Below are positions 1-10,886 of a stretch of DNA of 64,000 bases, piece after piece. The position numbers and the translations under genes are program-made. The notes beneath the pieces were generated by a model. That model worked only from the letters and a program-made list of their open reading frames with translations. It had not been told where the DNA came from and made no database searches. How positions within the stretch are numbered: the first letter of the stretch is position 1; each line of letters starts with the position of its first letter. This stretch comes from Enoplolaimus lenunculus (taxonomy: Eukaryota > Nematoda > Enoplea > Enoplida > Thoracostomopsidae), in contig JASANG010001899.1 in the NCBI GenBank assembly GCA_030248215.1, forward strand, positions 1 through 64,000, in the 5' to 3' direction.

Positions 1-1084
1 GTGAAGTTGGATTGAGCAATTTGAAATTTGAAACTCAAGGCGGACTCAAAGCGCACGCACTCGCTGTCACCGAACGAGCGCCTACTCAAGCGCTGAGTAA
101 GCTGAGGCGGATGTAGAGAAAGGGAGGAGTGCTGAGATAACCTTACCCAATCAAAACATTTTGTTACGAAAAATGGTAAAGTTTACTACCTTCAGATTCT
201 TTTTTGTAACAAAAATTCGTTTGGTTTCTCCGTTCGTTGCGCTCAGAAGGTGTTTTCACTATTTATTGCTGACCCGTAGAAATTTCTGTCCCTGCCACTT
301 TGAGTAAAAAAGTTTAAAACGTTGTTTCATTCTTAGGTTTATATTTTGAAACGATTAATAGATCAATCAAATCTTCTTTTTCTAACTAAAGCCGACATTA
401 ATGGTGTGTAGGTGCGCGTTCTAAATTGTAATAATATACACGCCTTAAGAAACAACGCCAGGTATTGCGACCACCTGTAACAATAAGAACAGGTTTGTTA
501 ATGGCAGTAGAAGCATATTGCTGAGCATAAGTCTAAAAGCATAAGAATGAGTTTATACTTAAAACCTAAGCCTAAGCAAAGAAATTTATTGTTAAGTTGA
601 AGTGTACTTTAGTCTGACAATTCTTTACAGCCTTGCAGTAAAACGTTCCGCCTTTGATTTCTACATATGGCTGCATCTGGTATACATTTGACGTTTCAGA
701 CTCTGGTTTTTTCAATCGCAATATGGTTCGTAAAATTTTCAAAATTTCTGAAATTTAAGACTTAATTTTACAAACTTTTTGGGCCACCTGAAATAATGAA
801 TAATGGTCAGTAGATTGATGCTTCAACGATGACGTTTAGTAATTTTTAAGGCTTTATCGTCAGTAAATACAGGTATTTTATAGTGTAGGTGCAATTGTTA
901 CCATTAAGGCGATTTTTAGATCAATGGAAAAGTGTGATTTTGGAACGAGAATTGACAGAAACTTTGGCAACACTATTTGTCTGACCAAAACGTTGTAATC
1001 GACGAAGTGGCGGCGTTTTTAAATATTGCCGTTGATCATATTACCGTAGACAGCCAGATACGGTAAGTTGATTCAACCAATAAA

Positions 1085-1392
1085 GTAAAGCTCTGATTCA
1101 CACGGTAAAAGTTTTTGCTGACAACTTGGAGCTACAACTTGGACTTGGAAAGTTTTGTCCAAATTCCCCATTTGAATAGAAAAAACTTGCTGCTGTAAAA
1201 TAATTCATTAAAAAATCGTAACTAAAATCTTTGTTCACACGTGTGAATAACAAACGGTGTATAAAAATTCACTAATCTGATTACAGCAGCTGTTTTTTGA
1301 TTGGCTGATGAAAAAACTGCGAAATTCTGGCGTATCACCAATAGATGAAAAGTCGCAAGCAAAAAAAGTTGGATGTGTAAAATAAGGGCTTA
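1085..1392. repeat. R2 MITE (left arm, degraded)
   Basis: Mirror of 20069-20353 with many changes. The R2 family is about 275 bp and ends TAAGCCCTATTCACACGTGC and its inverse, with the inner motif GCTGCGAGAACTTGCAGC. It is nearly self-complementary along its length. Confidence 0.65.
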
Positions 1393-2560
1393 TTTGAATT
1401 ATTTTTTATTCTTTTTTCTGTACGTTACGGCTAATTATTAAATATTTTTTGGTACAGAATTTGATAATTATTAAGAATTAATAAATGTAGCTTATAAAAA
1501 TTCGAAAGTTCTTTAAAGAATTCTATTTTGTTCAAATCTTACTGGAACATTTCGTTTAAACCTGGAACAATTAGCAAAATTTGAGATTTTAAACAAGGTA
1601 TTAAGTTTTTAGTTTCGTACGATGTTTCTTAATGTTAGTTTGCATGGGAATTTATAATTAAAATTCTCAAAAAATTTCAAATATTCTTAGGCATTAAATT
1701 TTTTAAAATAATTCTAAAAACGTTATTTTTGTTGCTGGGATGAAATGGGTTTGATTGGACATTAGCAAACTTTCACGTTTATTTGCGTAAACATAGAGAC
1801 AATGTTCTTAACCTCGTGAAAGTACATTTAGTTCGTAAACGTTCACTCTGCGTAGCGTGCCATTTCTCGCGCGGAACTCCAATAGAGTAAGCTCAAGCTT
1901 TGGACTATTCTATTTTTCGCCCAGACATATGCTCTGGAAATACGCAATAGCGGATCCAGATACTGGGGCGGGGGCGGCGGGAGGGCGTACGCCCCATCAG
2001 AATTCGCGCTGAAAAATAGTCAGGTCCCTATGATCAGATCATTTTCCCCCCCCTTTTCAGTTTCATAACATTTTCCAGCCCGCCCGCTGTCAGGGGGGGT
2101 GGATCCGCCTCTCGGCAAATTTTTACAGTTATAACTTTGAGGGGGGACTGAATGTTAGGAATACGCAGATACGACTGTTGCGGCCGTCAAAGTATTATTG
2201 CAAATCTTATAGCGTATTGTAAAAATTGCACCAAACACAGCCAGTTCTAATTGTAGGCGTACTTGAACGCAAGATTTTATTTGAACGAGTTTCATTTGCA
2301 TTGAACAGTTTCGGTTTATTTTTCTCTGGTTAATTTTGAATTCTACGTTTCAGAAAATGTGATTGGATTTTTGATTGCCGAAAAATTAAAGTTGCTCCAA
2401 ACTTAACTCTGTATGCAGTTGAAGAACATTTACGTGAGCTGCGCACGTTGAATAAACTCGTACTTCGACTTGGATCTGAAACAACAAGCGAAACATGTGG
2501 TCAATTATCAGCTCGAAACCATAGATCGATTTCCGTACGTATTATCAAGAGTCGAGTATA

Positions 2561-2810
2561 CACTGTAAATCTCAGTGAGTTTATTTTAACTCAGAATGTG
2601 TTGAATCACTCAGTCTGAGTTAGGACTATCAGAAGTCAAAAGTTTCTACTTTATTCAGTTCATTCTGAGTTAATTAATCAAGTCGCCCAGAGTCAACTCA
2701 ACTGAAAGTGACAATCAACTCAATTTTAGTGATTTTATGGATACTGAGTTTAATTCAAGAAATAACTACGCTAGCTGAATTGATTAATCAACCCATTGAA
2801 ATTTACAATG
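2561..2810. repeat. R1 CACTG-type MITE (left arm)
   Basis: Terminal inverted repeat starting CACTGTAAAT, with the interior built from repeated ACTCAGA and GAGTTGA words. No coding capacity. The CACTG termini suggest a CACTA/EnSpm-like non-autonomous element. Mirrored at 18686-18936. Confidence 0.75.
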
Positions 2811-3173
2811 TACGAGCAGAGTACTACACTCGACGCGAATCATGTATTGTAACATTGTAGCATCACGAGGACCATATTTTATGGTACCCGCTTCTTAATC
2901 AAAGTGAGGGTATCGCCTACATGTCCCCGTAACGCCACACTGCCGGAGTGTATGAAATGAGATACGTGTCTATACTCTCCATAATACATTCTCGGTATTA
3001 TCAAGAGTGCATGATACGAGAGCATGTAACTCTTGGGGTTCTGCACGCTACAAAATGTACTCGGCACGCGTTGAATCGGTGCGAACCATGACACTGCTGG
3101 CTCATGTTACTTTAAGGGACGTCCTGCTTTCTGGGCCGGGCTCTATCAAAGAGTAGGTTCAGATTCTACAATT

Positions 3174-3250
3174 TACATTTTTCGCTTAAGGTTAGGCATA
3201 AGGCTTAGGCTTAAGTTTAGGCTTAGTAAATCATTTTAAAAAAAATAAAG
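3174..3250. repeat. R4 TTAGGC-type hexamer array (left arm)
   Basis: Short array of GCTTAG/GGCTTA words. The fuller mirror is at 18230-18340. Confidence 0.6.
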
Positions 3251-4287
3251 AAAAAGCAAAAAAATACAATTAATCTACTTGTTGTGCCTAGAATAGTAAC
3301 ATTTGCCACACTGCCCTATTTATCCTGCGTTAAATAATTCTCAGCTTATAGTTTAGTGGTATCGCATGGGTGACAGCGACCCTTGTCTTAATAAATGGTT
3401 GGTCGGCCAAAACACAACGTTTCGGTGCTACATTTTAGTACCATGCGGAATCAAATGAATTGCACACTATTGATATTATGTACTATTGGTAATATCAAAA
3501 AAGCGAAAAAAATAATAAAATCTATTGTAATGGATGTTACATATATATAGTTAAGCTCAATGCTACATTCACCAAAAACAAATTTAAAGTGTACCCATAG
3601 TTGGAATACTGAGTTCAACGAGTGCGATAACTCGAGTTCTACACGAGCGATGTCTGAGCGCACTGCAAGCGTGTACGGCTGATTGTTAAATATTAAACTC
3701 AAGAAAAAAGATTAGTAATGGTTTGGAATTTGAGTTTGTAATTTTGAATACAAATCCAGTAAGTCAATTTAAACAGTAAACAAATCGACATTGTAATGTA
3801 TTAAAATTAAAGCACTTCGAACATGAATTCGGCTTAAGATGCAAAGTCCAATTTAGAGTCAATCATCCGATCTGTTGAAAGATCTTTCGCGAGAGTTGAT
3901 TATTGGACTTACGGAGTTTGATGGTTTTTCGTTGGACGGTAAGTTGAATTTAAACACTTATAAATGTGATTTTTGAATTTAATCAAATAGTAAATTGTTT
4001 GAAAACTATAAAATTTAATTATCTTAATTAATAAGCTTTGCTCGTAATTAGGTGTAAGATTATAAGAACTATGGAAATTGGTTAGGCTAACATTATTATG
4101 AGTTTATCGGAGAATAATTAGGCTGCTAGACATTACAGTATATGTTTTCATTTTTAGAAATTTTTGTAAATTTTTTCGTTTAATTTTATTTTGAGTGAAC
4201 AATGCTAAAATAGCGGTAAAGCCTACGAAACCTTGATGCGTAAACGTACACAAAAGAATGTATCCAGCACACGTTGCGTGATTATAT

Positions 4288-4557
4288 TTAACCCTTTCTC
4301 ACACATGGATATTTTCAATTTCATATGAGATGTAATTTCAAGGTAAGATTCGATTCCTAGTCTCTCGAATAGGAGGCGTTTACGGTGACCACACAGCCGT
4401 GCTTGACGATCGAGCCCGAAGCGGCTCTCACGTCTTGTGGAGATTTTGCTCTGCGTATATATGTTAGAATTGTTAAACACTGCTCACAGGGTCTGTCGTG
4501 ATCGTACATTACTTGTATTTAATTGCTCATAGTATACTCTACGAGATAAAGGGTTAA
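4288..4557. repeat. R3 TTAA-flanked TIR element with tRNA-like core (left arm)
   Basis: TTAA then CCCTTT at one end and AAAGGG then TTAA at the other. The interior carries a tRNA-like GATTCGATTCC block and a downstream box A-like stretch on the minus strand. Mirrored at 16961-17230. Confidence 0.7.
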
Positions 4558-5026
4558 ATATTATCGAACACGTCAATCAAAATTTGCTCAGATTGCAATA
4601 TCGGTGCGTATAACATCTGAGTGTCACAGGCCACTAGCTGGAGTACTTCCCATAGAAAGGGGTACAATTTTAGGACGGGCATACAGGGACTTCAGTAACT
4701 TTTAAACAGGAGTAAAACGTTTCTAGGGGTGTTAAAATAATTCTAAAATGCTGATACACCGCTTGCTATCTTCTGGCGACGGGTTTGGGTATTACCAGCC
4801 CGACTGGCATAATTCTACCCAAGCCAACAATACCAGTAAAGTTTGTTTGGCCCTTGTAAACTACTTTCACCCTATGATCTCGGTTTAGGTTTAGACTCAG
4901 GCTTAGGCTTAGGTAAAAAGGTTTAGGCGAAAAATTTACGCTTATGCTTGCGTAAGCCTGAGTCTTTGCGTTATAAACCGGCGGGGTAAAGAGCACATGA
5001 GTAGTTTTTGTTATCCTTATTTTTAG

Positions 5027-7234
5027 GTAACTCGGTGCTCGCAGTATTCAAACCGAGTGTCACGTTTGATATTCTGCGAGGAATGGAAACTGGTCTACGA
5101 GCAAAAGTCAACGCTGGGACGTTTATTTTACCCACAGGCGCGATTTTAAGACCTGACCCTCCAACTGAAACGGTTTCAAACTTTACCCTGTTACCATTCT
5201 TGATATCTGAAGAAAGCTACGCTTCGTTAGGCTGTGTCGGAGTCGATGTAGCGTTTGGCGACAACAATTCTGATTGGCTATCGCCATCGGCCAATGAACG
5301 CGAACAATGGTATTATGAGGTCCGTCGAATCCTCGGAGGAGACCCGTTGGTGACTGGACGAAATCCGGTTCGCGTTGAAATTTGGCCAGACGGTTCGGGG
5401 TTTTTCGCCGTTTGCCAAACAACCATCGATCCGCCTCCGTTAAACTCACTCGTATTTGAACGAGAGATTGAAACGCTACTTAACGACATGTTGAATTCAG
5501 CAGACGGCATTAAAATTCGAACGGCAACAGGACAAACTCGACAAATAACTGACTATTTCATCGACTCGTACGATCCACACTTACCGCCTGGAGTCGATCA
5601 GATTAGTTTCACACTCGAGTTTATGCGTGAAAACTCGGACCCGCTTGTGAGCAACATTAATAAAGGTGAAATTGAATCGTGGTTGAACGATGAATTTGCG
5701 TTGAGTTTAACTCGAAATCTTGAATCGTTTAATAAACTTGACGATCAAGTGAATGTTTTTGAGTTTCAAACTTTGCCAAACGGCATGAGTGCGTCACATT
5801 TACAACGCACGGTTACGTCGCTAGACCGGTACCGACACGCTGAACTTCCAATAACCGGATGTGCCGAATGCTTACTAAAGGGGTTTACGGTATTCGTAGT
5901 TCCGGGTAAAAATTATGACGATTTAGCAGACGCTGCCGAAGCTAATATTGTTCAATTGACGTTCCAAACCAACGAAATACTCGATAACGATATTCCGGCT
6001 GATTTTCGAGATCAATTGAACGCGGTGTTGAATTTGGATCCGGGTGCAAATTTAATTCGCGGGGTCGACATTATGGGCAACGAGGCGTTGGTCGAAATAT
6101 GTCCGGCAAGTTTAGCTGCGAATGCGGAAACGGAAACCATCGAAGCGCAAGCGTTTCGACAAGAACTCGACCGTCGTATTCAATCAGTGATTGCGAGGGG
6201 TGAATTTTTTACGTCCGCTTCCGGTCGCGAAATTCGACCCACAACAGCGTTTGTCGGGCTGAGCACGGCGCCTGACCTTGGCGATGCGATATTTGAAGTG
6301 GAGCTGACCGAAAAAGTATCCGTATATCCGGAACATTTAAAAGCGATCAAAAGTGAAGTTAACTCATATCTGTCGACTACGTTTGGACACAAACTAAACG
6401 CCGAGAATGACATTAACGTTGAAATTGTCGGCAATCGAATGCTTCGAATATCGTTCAAAGAATCACTATTAGAATCTCGAGAATTAGCCAAAATCCTACG
6501 ACATACGTACGTTTTACCACCAAGTAACGACACGACAACGCAATCGACACCAATCACAACAACTGCTGGAATGCAAACTGATTACTATTACTACGCGTAC
6601 GGTACAGACGCTCAGTATATTGATTTCACCAGTGATTATGATCCGTTTCCAAATCATACGGTTGGCTTTTTGCCAGCAACGTTTGATATTGCCGATTTTT
6701 ATTTCAGCGCCGGAATTGATTTGAAAAAACATTTTGGCAGTCAAATCGCTCGAGTTGCGCTCGAATTTCAGCCTGCAATTCGAGACGATTCGATGGTTGC
6801 GTCGAAAATTCGTATCGGCCGAGCAGTCGCTGAAGCGTTAAACGTTACCGCGGATACATTACTGCAAGTTCAAATTATGGAACGTGGAAGTAACGCACAA
6901 TTTTACATCACCGATCTGACTAAAGTTCAATTAAGTAAACTGATTGGGCTTGAAATCCCTCCGGAGCCGACACCAAACGATACGCTTGCGTCACAAGACG
7001 AACCTCCGTTGCCGAGTGTGTTTGTCACCGATGCAGATGTCGATTTCGTGTTCGCATCGTACAACGGAATCCCGTTAATATCGGGATTAGGGATCAAATC
7101 AGGATTTGTACAACAAATGTCTTCAGATCAACCACTGGGCGGTATTAGTATCGCAACAAGAAAAGCGATCAAAGCGAAGATTGCGAGCGAATTATCGTCA
7201 AGTGTTGATTATGTTGCCGCGTTGAATATTAAAG
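5027..7234 (+). pseudogene. Left-arm copy of exon 16, open and nearly identical to 14284-16491
   Basis: The copy keeps both splice sites, phase 1 at both ends and 736 open codons. One amino-acid difference from the right arm is visible (Phe versus Ser in the stretch GFTVxVVPGKNY), caused by a single T/C change. That is about one change in 2.2 kb, while copies of flanking exons differ by many changes and indels. Being embedded in a broken copy, it is listed as part of the pseudogene. Confidence 0.75.
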
Positions 7235-7329
7235 GTTAGTTTAAATTTTGATAATTTTAGCTTTTTTACCTCAGTGGTTACTTTAGAATCACAACACACA
7301 CAGACACATATATAATATATATCAGAGTA

Positions 7330-7795
7330 TAACCGGATTGGTATCTGTTTCCGTTTCCAATTTCGTTTTCGGTAAAATTTGACGTCCGTTTTAGTTATAG
7401 AAATAACGGAAATTTTGTTGTTTTTAAGTTCAGAAGTGGTTATTATAAATTACGTAAAGTTACTCGCAATCTTTCATTGCAGATACGTTGCAACTGTTCA
7501 CAGTGACATAAAAATTACGAAATTCATCCAATTCTCAAAAGTTTCGAAACATCCTCTATTTTTTCTTTAAAAAATTTTCGAAGACCGGTCAATATTTGCA
7601 AACTGCAATTGTGTTGGCAGAAAAATGAAACATTTTTGAATCTTGGCAGAAAAATGAAACATTTTTGAATCTTTTATACTTCAATATCCGGTTTCCGCCT
7701 CCGTTACCGTTATTTTGATCACTATCCGTTTCCGTTGTTTTTACCATCCGTTTCTGTTATTTTTATCACCCGTTTCTGTCCTGTTATGTATCTAT
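7330..7795. repeat. R9 dispersed repeat (left arm; mirror at 13730-14190)
   Basis: Blocks of CCGTTTCCGTT words and ACTTCAATATCCG, with a tandem GGCAGAAAAATGAAAC duplication in this copy. Confidence 0.6.
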
Positions 7796-8349
7796 AATCC
7801 TAAACCAAATGATACATTATTAGTTGTAAAATATTAAATTTTACTTCATTTTTTGTATTTCAACAATTTCGCTTTTTTAACCTCGGGTTACGTTTGTAAA
7901 GACAAATTTCAAAATTCGAAGCGCAGTCACTTCAGAACCACAATTGATGATTTTTCGAAAACCAAATTGTTAGTTTGTTAAAAAAAGTGTATTTTCAGAA
8001 AAATTTTTTAAACCTTTACAATCTGGTTAATTTTTATATATAGAATTGATTTTAATTTTATTTTAGGATTCGATCAGCAGTCACTTGAAGCAACGATTAT
8101 TCCAACTGATATTACTCCGACCGATGCCGAATTGAACACGATGCAAACACAGCTGTCAACTTTCAATTTCAAGTTCAACTATGACGCACCGGAAGCTGTT
8201 GCTGGAGACAAAGTTCGACTGATAGCCGTTGCTTCTCATCAAATTGGAGGATTGACTCAAGGTAAGCAGTTGAATTTGGCAGGGACGTAGCGAGAATTTC
8301 ATTTCGAGAAAATATAAGCTGAATATTTGCCTTAACGATGCATCAGGCT

Positions 8350-8606
8350 ATGTATTCACTTATAGAGTATACAATGAGTAACTAAATATAAATAATATAC
8401 GAGCAATACAGACGCGGTGAGTTGTGTTTAACAATTGTAACATATATGCGCACTGTGCAGTGCAAAATTTGCACAAGACGTGAAAGCACCATCGGGCTCG
8501 AGCGTCAAGGTCCTATAGCTCAGTGGTCATGAGACTGCGGTTCGAATCTTACCTTGAAATTACATCTCATATAAAATTGAAAATGTTCATGTGAGAAAGG
8601 GTTATG
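8350..8606 (+). repeat. R3 element with pol III box A and box B (left arm)
   Basis: TAGCTCAGTGG (box A-like, ~8516) and GGTTCGAATC (box B-like, ~8539) lie only about 12 bases apart, so the anticodon arm is missing. Ends GAGAAAGGGTTA. Confidence 0.7.
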
Positions 8607-8848
8607 AAGCTAAAACCGTTTTAAGTCATATCTCTCACTAAACGGAGCCGCCTGTAAGGATAACATGAAGAGTTGAAAAATTATCCTATTCGCTACGCGC
8701 GCTCGCAAAAAACATTTAGACGAGTGGATCCCCAGCCGACATGATATTCTCGTTTACGTCCCTCTTTTCGTTTGGTTTTAGCCCGAGCTGATGTCATTTC
8801 TTTATTTGAATTGAAATGATAAATTTGCAAGTTCGATACTGTCTGAGT

Positions 8849-9127
8849 TTTAAGTCCTATTCACACGTACAAGTTTTGCTGCGGGAACTTGCAGCGGCAA
8901 ATTACACGCAGAACTTGCATTTTTTATCAGCCAATGAGAAGCGGCTGCAATAAATTTCGTCAACTTGCATGAAATATTCACACATGTGAACTAAATTCAT
9001 AGTTTTTGATTTTTAATGAATTGTTTGCAGCTGCTTGTTTTTCGTACGGGATTTTGAACAAAACTTGCAAGTCCAAGTTGCAGCGGAAGTTCTCGCAGCA
9101 AAAACTTGCACGGTGAATTGGGCTTTA
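8849..9127. repeat. R2 MITE (left arm)
   Basis: Mirror of 12390-12670. It lacks single bases that all other R2 copies have (for example GAGAAGCGG for GAGAAAGCGG). Confidence 0.8.
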
Positions 9128-9279
9128 GTCGTGAACTGATATCCAGAGCCTTTTTAGAAAAACGTTGCCTCGACACTGAAAAGGTTTTCGCACCGTTTGT
9201 AAGATAAATTGATGTATGTCCCTCCTAAATTTTTTACTGAGACAGCGTGTCGAGCTGGCTACTGACCAGCCAGATCATT

Positions 9280-9514
9280 TCTACAATTATATACAATTTA
9301 ATATTCTCAAATGTGCGAAGCATCTATCACCAGTTGGTCATGGGTGTTGTAACTTTCGAACCAGTAAATCCTGAGGCTTCAAACTCAGCACGTTTTTTGC
9401 GTTTGACTTACTCTACTGGTGTTCCAATATTGAGCTCAATAACAGCAATAGATAGCGAGTTTGAAAACTTATTACTAACTGATGATAGTTGCAATACACA
9501 TTTGAGAATATAGG
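9280..9514. repeat. R5 element (left arm)
   Basis: Ends ATATTCTCAAATGTG and its inverse CACATTTGAGAATAT, with CACCTATCACCAACTGG-type blocks just inside. Mirror at 12003-12237. Confidence 0.75.
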
Positions 9515-10139
9515 CCCCGATCGCTCGGTGAAGATTTGCGCGAATTAATAGAGCACAGGCCGTTTGTTGAAATATCAAAAGTTGTGAAACTCTACTCTAA
9601 AATTAATTTTTTTTTATTTTTTCAGACAACACTCAGTAGTTTTATCATTTATTACACCTCAAAACACCATCAAAGCGCACAGTGAGTTGCACGCGAGCAA
9701 TATCGTACTGAACTCGCCGCTCATCTTGGCATATCTTCAACCGATTTTGAGAGTGTCATTTTGTTAAGGTAGCTGAAAATTGTATTATTTTTCGTTTTAA
9801 TATTTTCAACGAGAAAAACGTTTACCAAACTTCAAATCAGATCAAACTGTGAAATTGAAATCTGAATTCGGAATTTTTTACCGTGCCATCCGTTTTTATT
9901 TTTAAATTCAAGGAAACTACATCTTAAATCAGCGCTAGTTGCTGTATTTCACGAGCAAAAGTCTCTTCCGCCGATGCAAATTTCTACACCTCGTACATGA
10001 GTTAAAGTAAACGCTGCATAACACTGGGAAAAATTAAAAACTATCCATGTGTAAGTTATTGCGGCGAGAACCTGTAGCTGCAACTTGCACATACAAGGTT
10101 TGTCCAAAAATCTCTTTTTTGAAAACCTGGCGGCGGCAA

Positions 10140-10690
10140 AAAATCAACAAAACAAAATTCAAGACAAGAAATTAAATGAGTGAGTAATTATAAAAGAAGA
10201 GCGGAGAAACAGCACCCGCGCTCTCAAAGACTGCAAAAAAAACACAATCCCCCTGCACAATTCGCACCCGCACATGCGCGCAGAAACCTACGCGGGGGTA
10301 TAGGGCTAAAACGGAGTCATATATCTTTAAACCATCCAAACATCTGTGACAAATCAAAAAAAAAATAGGTGACTAGATAAAAACCAGAGACTCGATATAT
10401 GAAAAAAAAAAAGAAACAAAAAATATAAAAACTATCGAAAATGAGAAAAAGAATCAAAAAAAATGGAGAATCCACAGAGAATAAATTGAAATTAAACACA
10501 GAATCAAATAAAAAATCAAATCAAATTAATGTTACAAAAATCACAAAGTATCAAAGTCTAATAATTTCAAAGAATACAAACTATATTAATACCAAAAAGG
10601 ACAAACAACTAAAGCAACCATTCCACACCCCACCCACACCACCACCCCCCCCCCCCCCCCCCACCCCCCCCCCTTTGTATACGAAACATA
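10140..10690. other. Degraded apex-side part of the left arm, ending in a poly-C tract
   Basis: At first sight this looks like unrelated A-rich low-complexity DNA. Read against the reverse complement of 10,890-11,380, it shares ordered islands: TAGGGCT-AA then CGGAGT-ATATAT near 10,300-10,325, AATAGGTGACT near 10,366, AAAAGAATCAAA near 10,447 and TTTCAAAGAAT near 10,566. The stretch is poor in T, which is largely replaced by A or C, and it ends in an almost pure C tract at about 10,631-10,674. It is best read as the mirror arm called badly near the fold, not as functional sequence. Confidence 0.7.
10631..10674 (+). repeat. Poly-C tract at the fold apex
   Basis: A run made almost wholly of C with a few A lies directly between the degraded left arm and exon 19 of the VWA gene. 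There is no other C tract of this length in the window. Confidence 0.9.
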
Positions 10691-10691
10691 C

Positions 10692-10886
10692 CAAAATCTA
10701 AGCTAATATCGCCTTCATATCCGACTATAACAATATTAGTGTCTAGCGGGGAATAAGAAATACCACCAATTGTAATGTTTTCAGACGTTGTGTTGAATAA
10801 ATCCACGATACGCTGTTCAATACTGTACGCAATTTCGGTACTTTTTCTCGATACAAACGGTGGAAATGATGCTACCAATGAATGTC
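10692..10886 (-). CDS. Exon 19 of the VWA gene, at the apex of the fold-back
   Basis: The exon is 195 nt, phase 1 to phase 1, with acceptor TTTCAG and donor GTATGT. It encodes HSLVASFPPFVSRKSTEIAY, a helix (IEQRIVDLFNTTSENI), then strands ending NIVIVGYEGDISLDF. It continues the module pattern of exons 17-18. No further exon follows on the minus strand, because sequence below 10,690 is a poly-C tract and then the degraded mirror image of the right arm. It is the only exon of this part with no recognisable mirror copy. Confidence 0.75.

Larger units (their letters stand above)
1..9768 (+). pseudogene. Mirror-image copy of VWA-gene exons 12-18 in the left arm, broken
   Basis: Plus-strand counterparts of the right-arm exons lie at 1-96 (exon 12, cut by the window start), 920-1062 (13), 2354-2534 (14), 3813-3938 (15), 5027-7234 (16), 8067-8261 (17) and 9626-9768 (18). 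The exon 13 and 14 copies carry net +5 and +4 insertions, so their frame is lost. The exon 15 copy has two in-frame stops and substitutions. The exon 18 copy is one base short and meets a stop early. The exon 16 and 17 copies are open; exon 16 differs from the right-arm copy at one residue. Either this is a decaying duplicate, or it is poorly called sequence from a fold-back artefact. It is not a working gene as it stands. Confidence 0.8.
1..10640 (+). repeat. Left arm of the ~21.4 kb fold-back inverted repeat
   Basis: This stretch is the reverse complement of about 10,880-21,404. Paired coordinates sum to about 21,518 in the middle and about 21,404 at the outer end, reflecting indels. Divergence is uneven. 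Roughly 4.2-8.7 kb is nearly identical to the right arm. Positions 120-4,000 differ by frequent substitutions and indels. From about 9.6 kb inward the mismatch grows, and 10,140-10,630 is recognisable only in islands. Where the arms differ, the right arm usually agrees with other copies of the same dispersed repeats and keeps reading frames, so the left arm is the altered one. Position 1 falls inside an exon, so the arm may extend further left. Confidence 0.9.

Noticed and set aside
2879-3094. Conserved 70-residue open frame shared by both arms
   Set aside because: It lies in an R12 dispersed repeat found again at 33.9 and 63.1 kb, where the frame is not kept.
5183-6744. Open frames antisense to exon 16 in both arms
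   Set aside because: They are shadows of the long coding exon, with no splice context of their own.
8510-8560. Functional tRNA gene in the R3 element
   Set aside because: Box A and box B are only about 12 bases apart; there is no room for an anticodon arm.
10180-10701. Open frames and low-complexity peptides (poly-Pro end) in the apex region
   Set aside because: The stretch is the degraded mirror of 10.7-11.4 kb plus a poly-C tract; the frames are by-products of base-biased decay.
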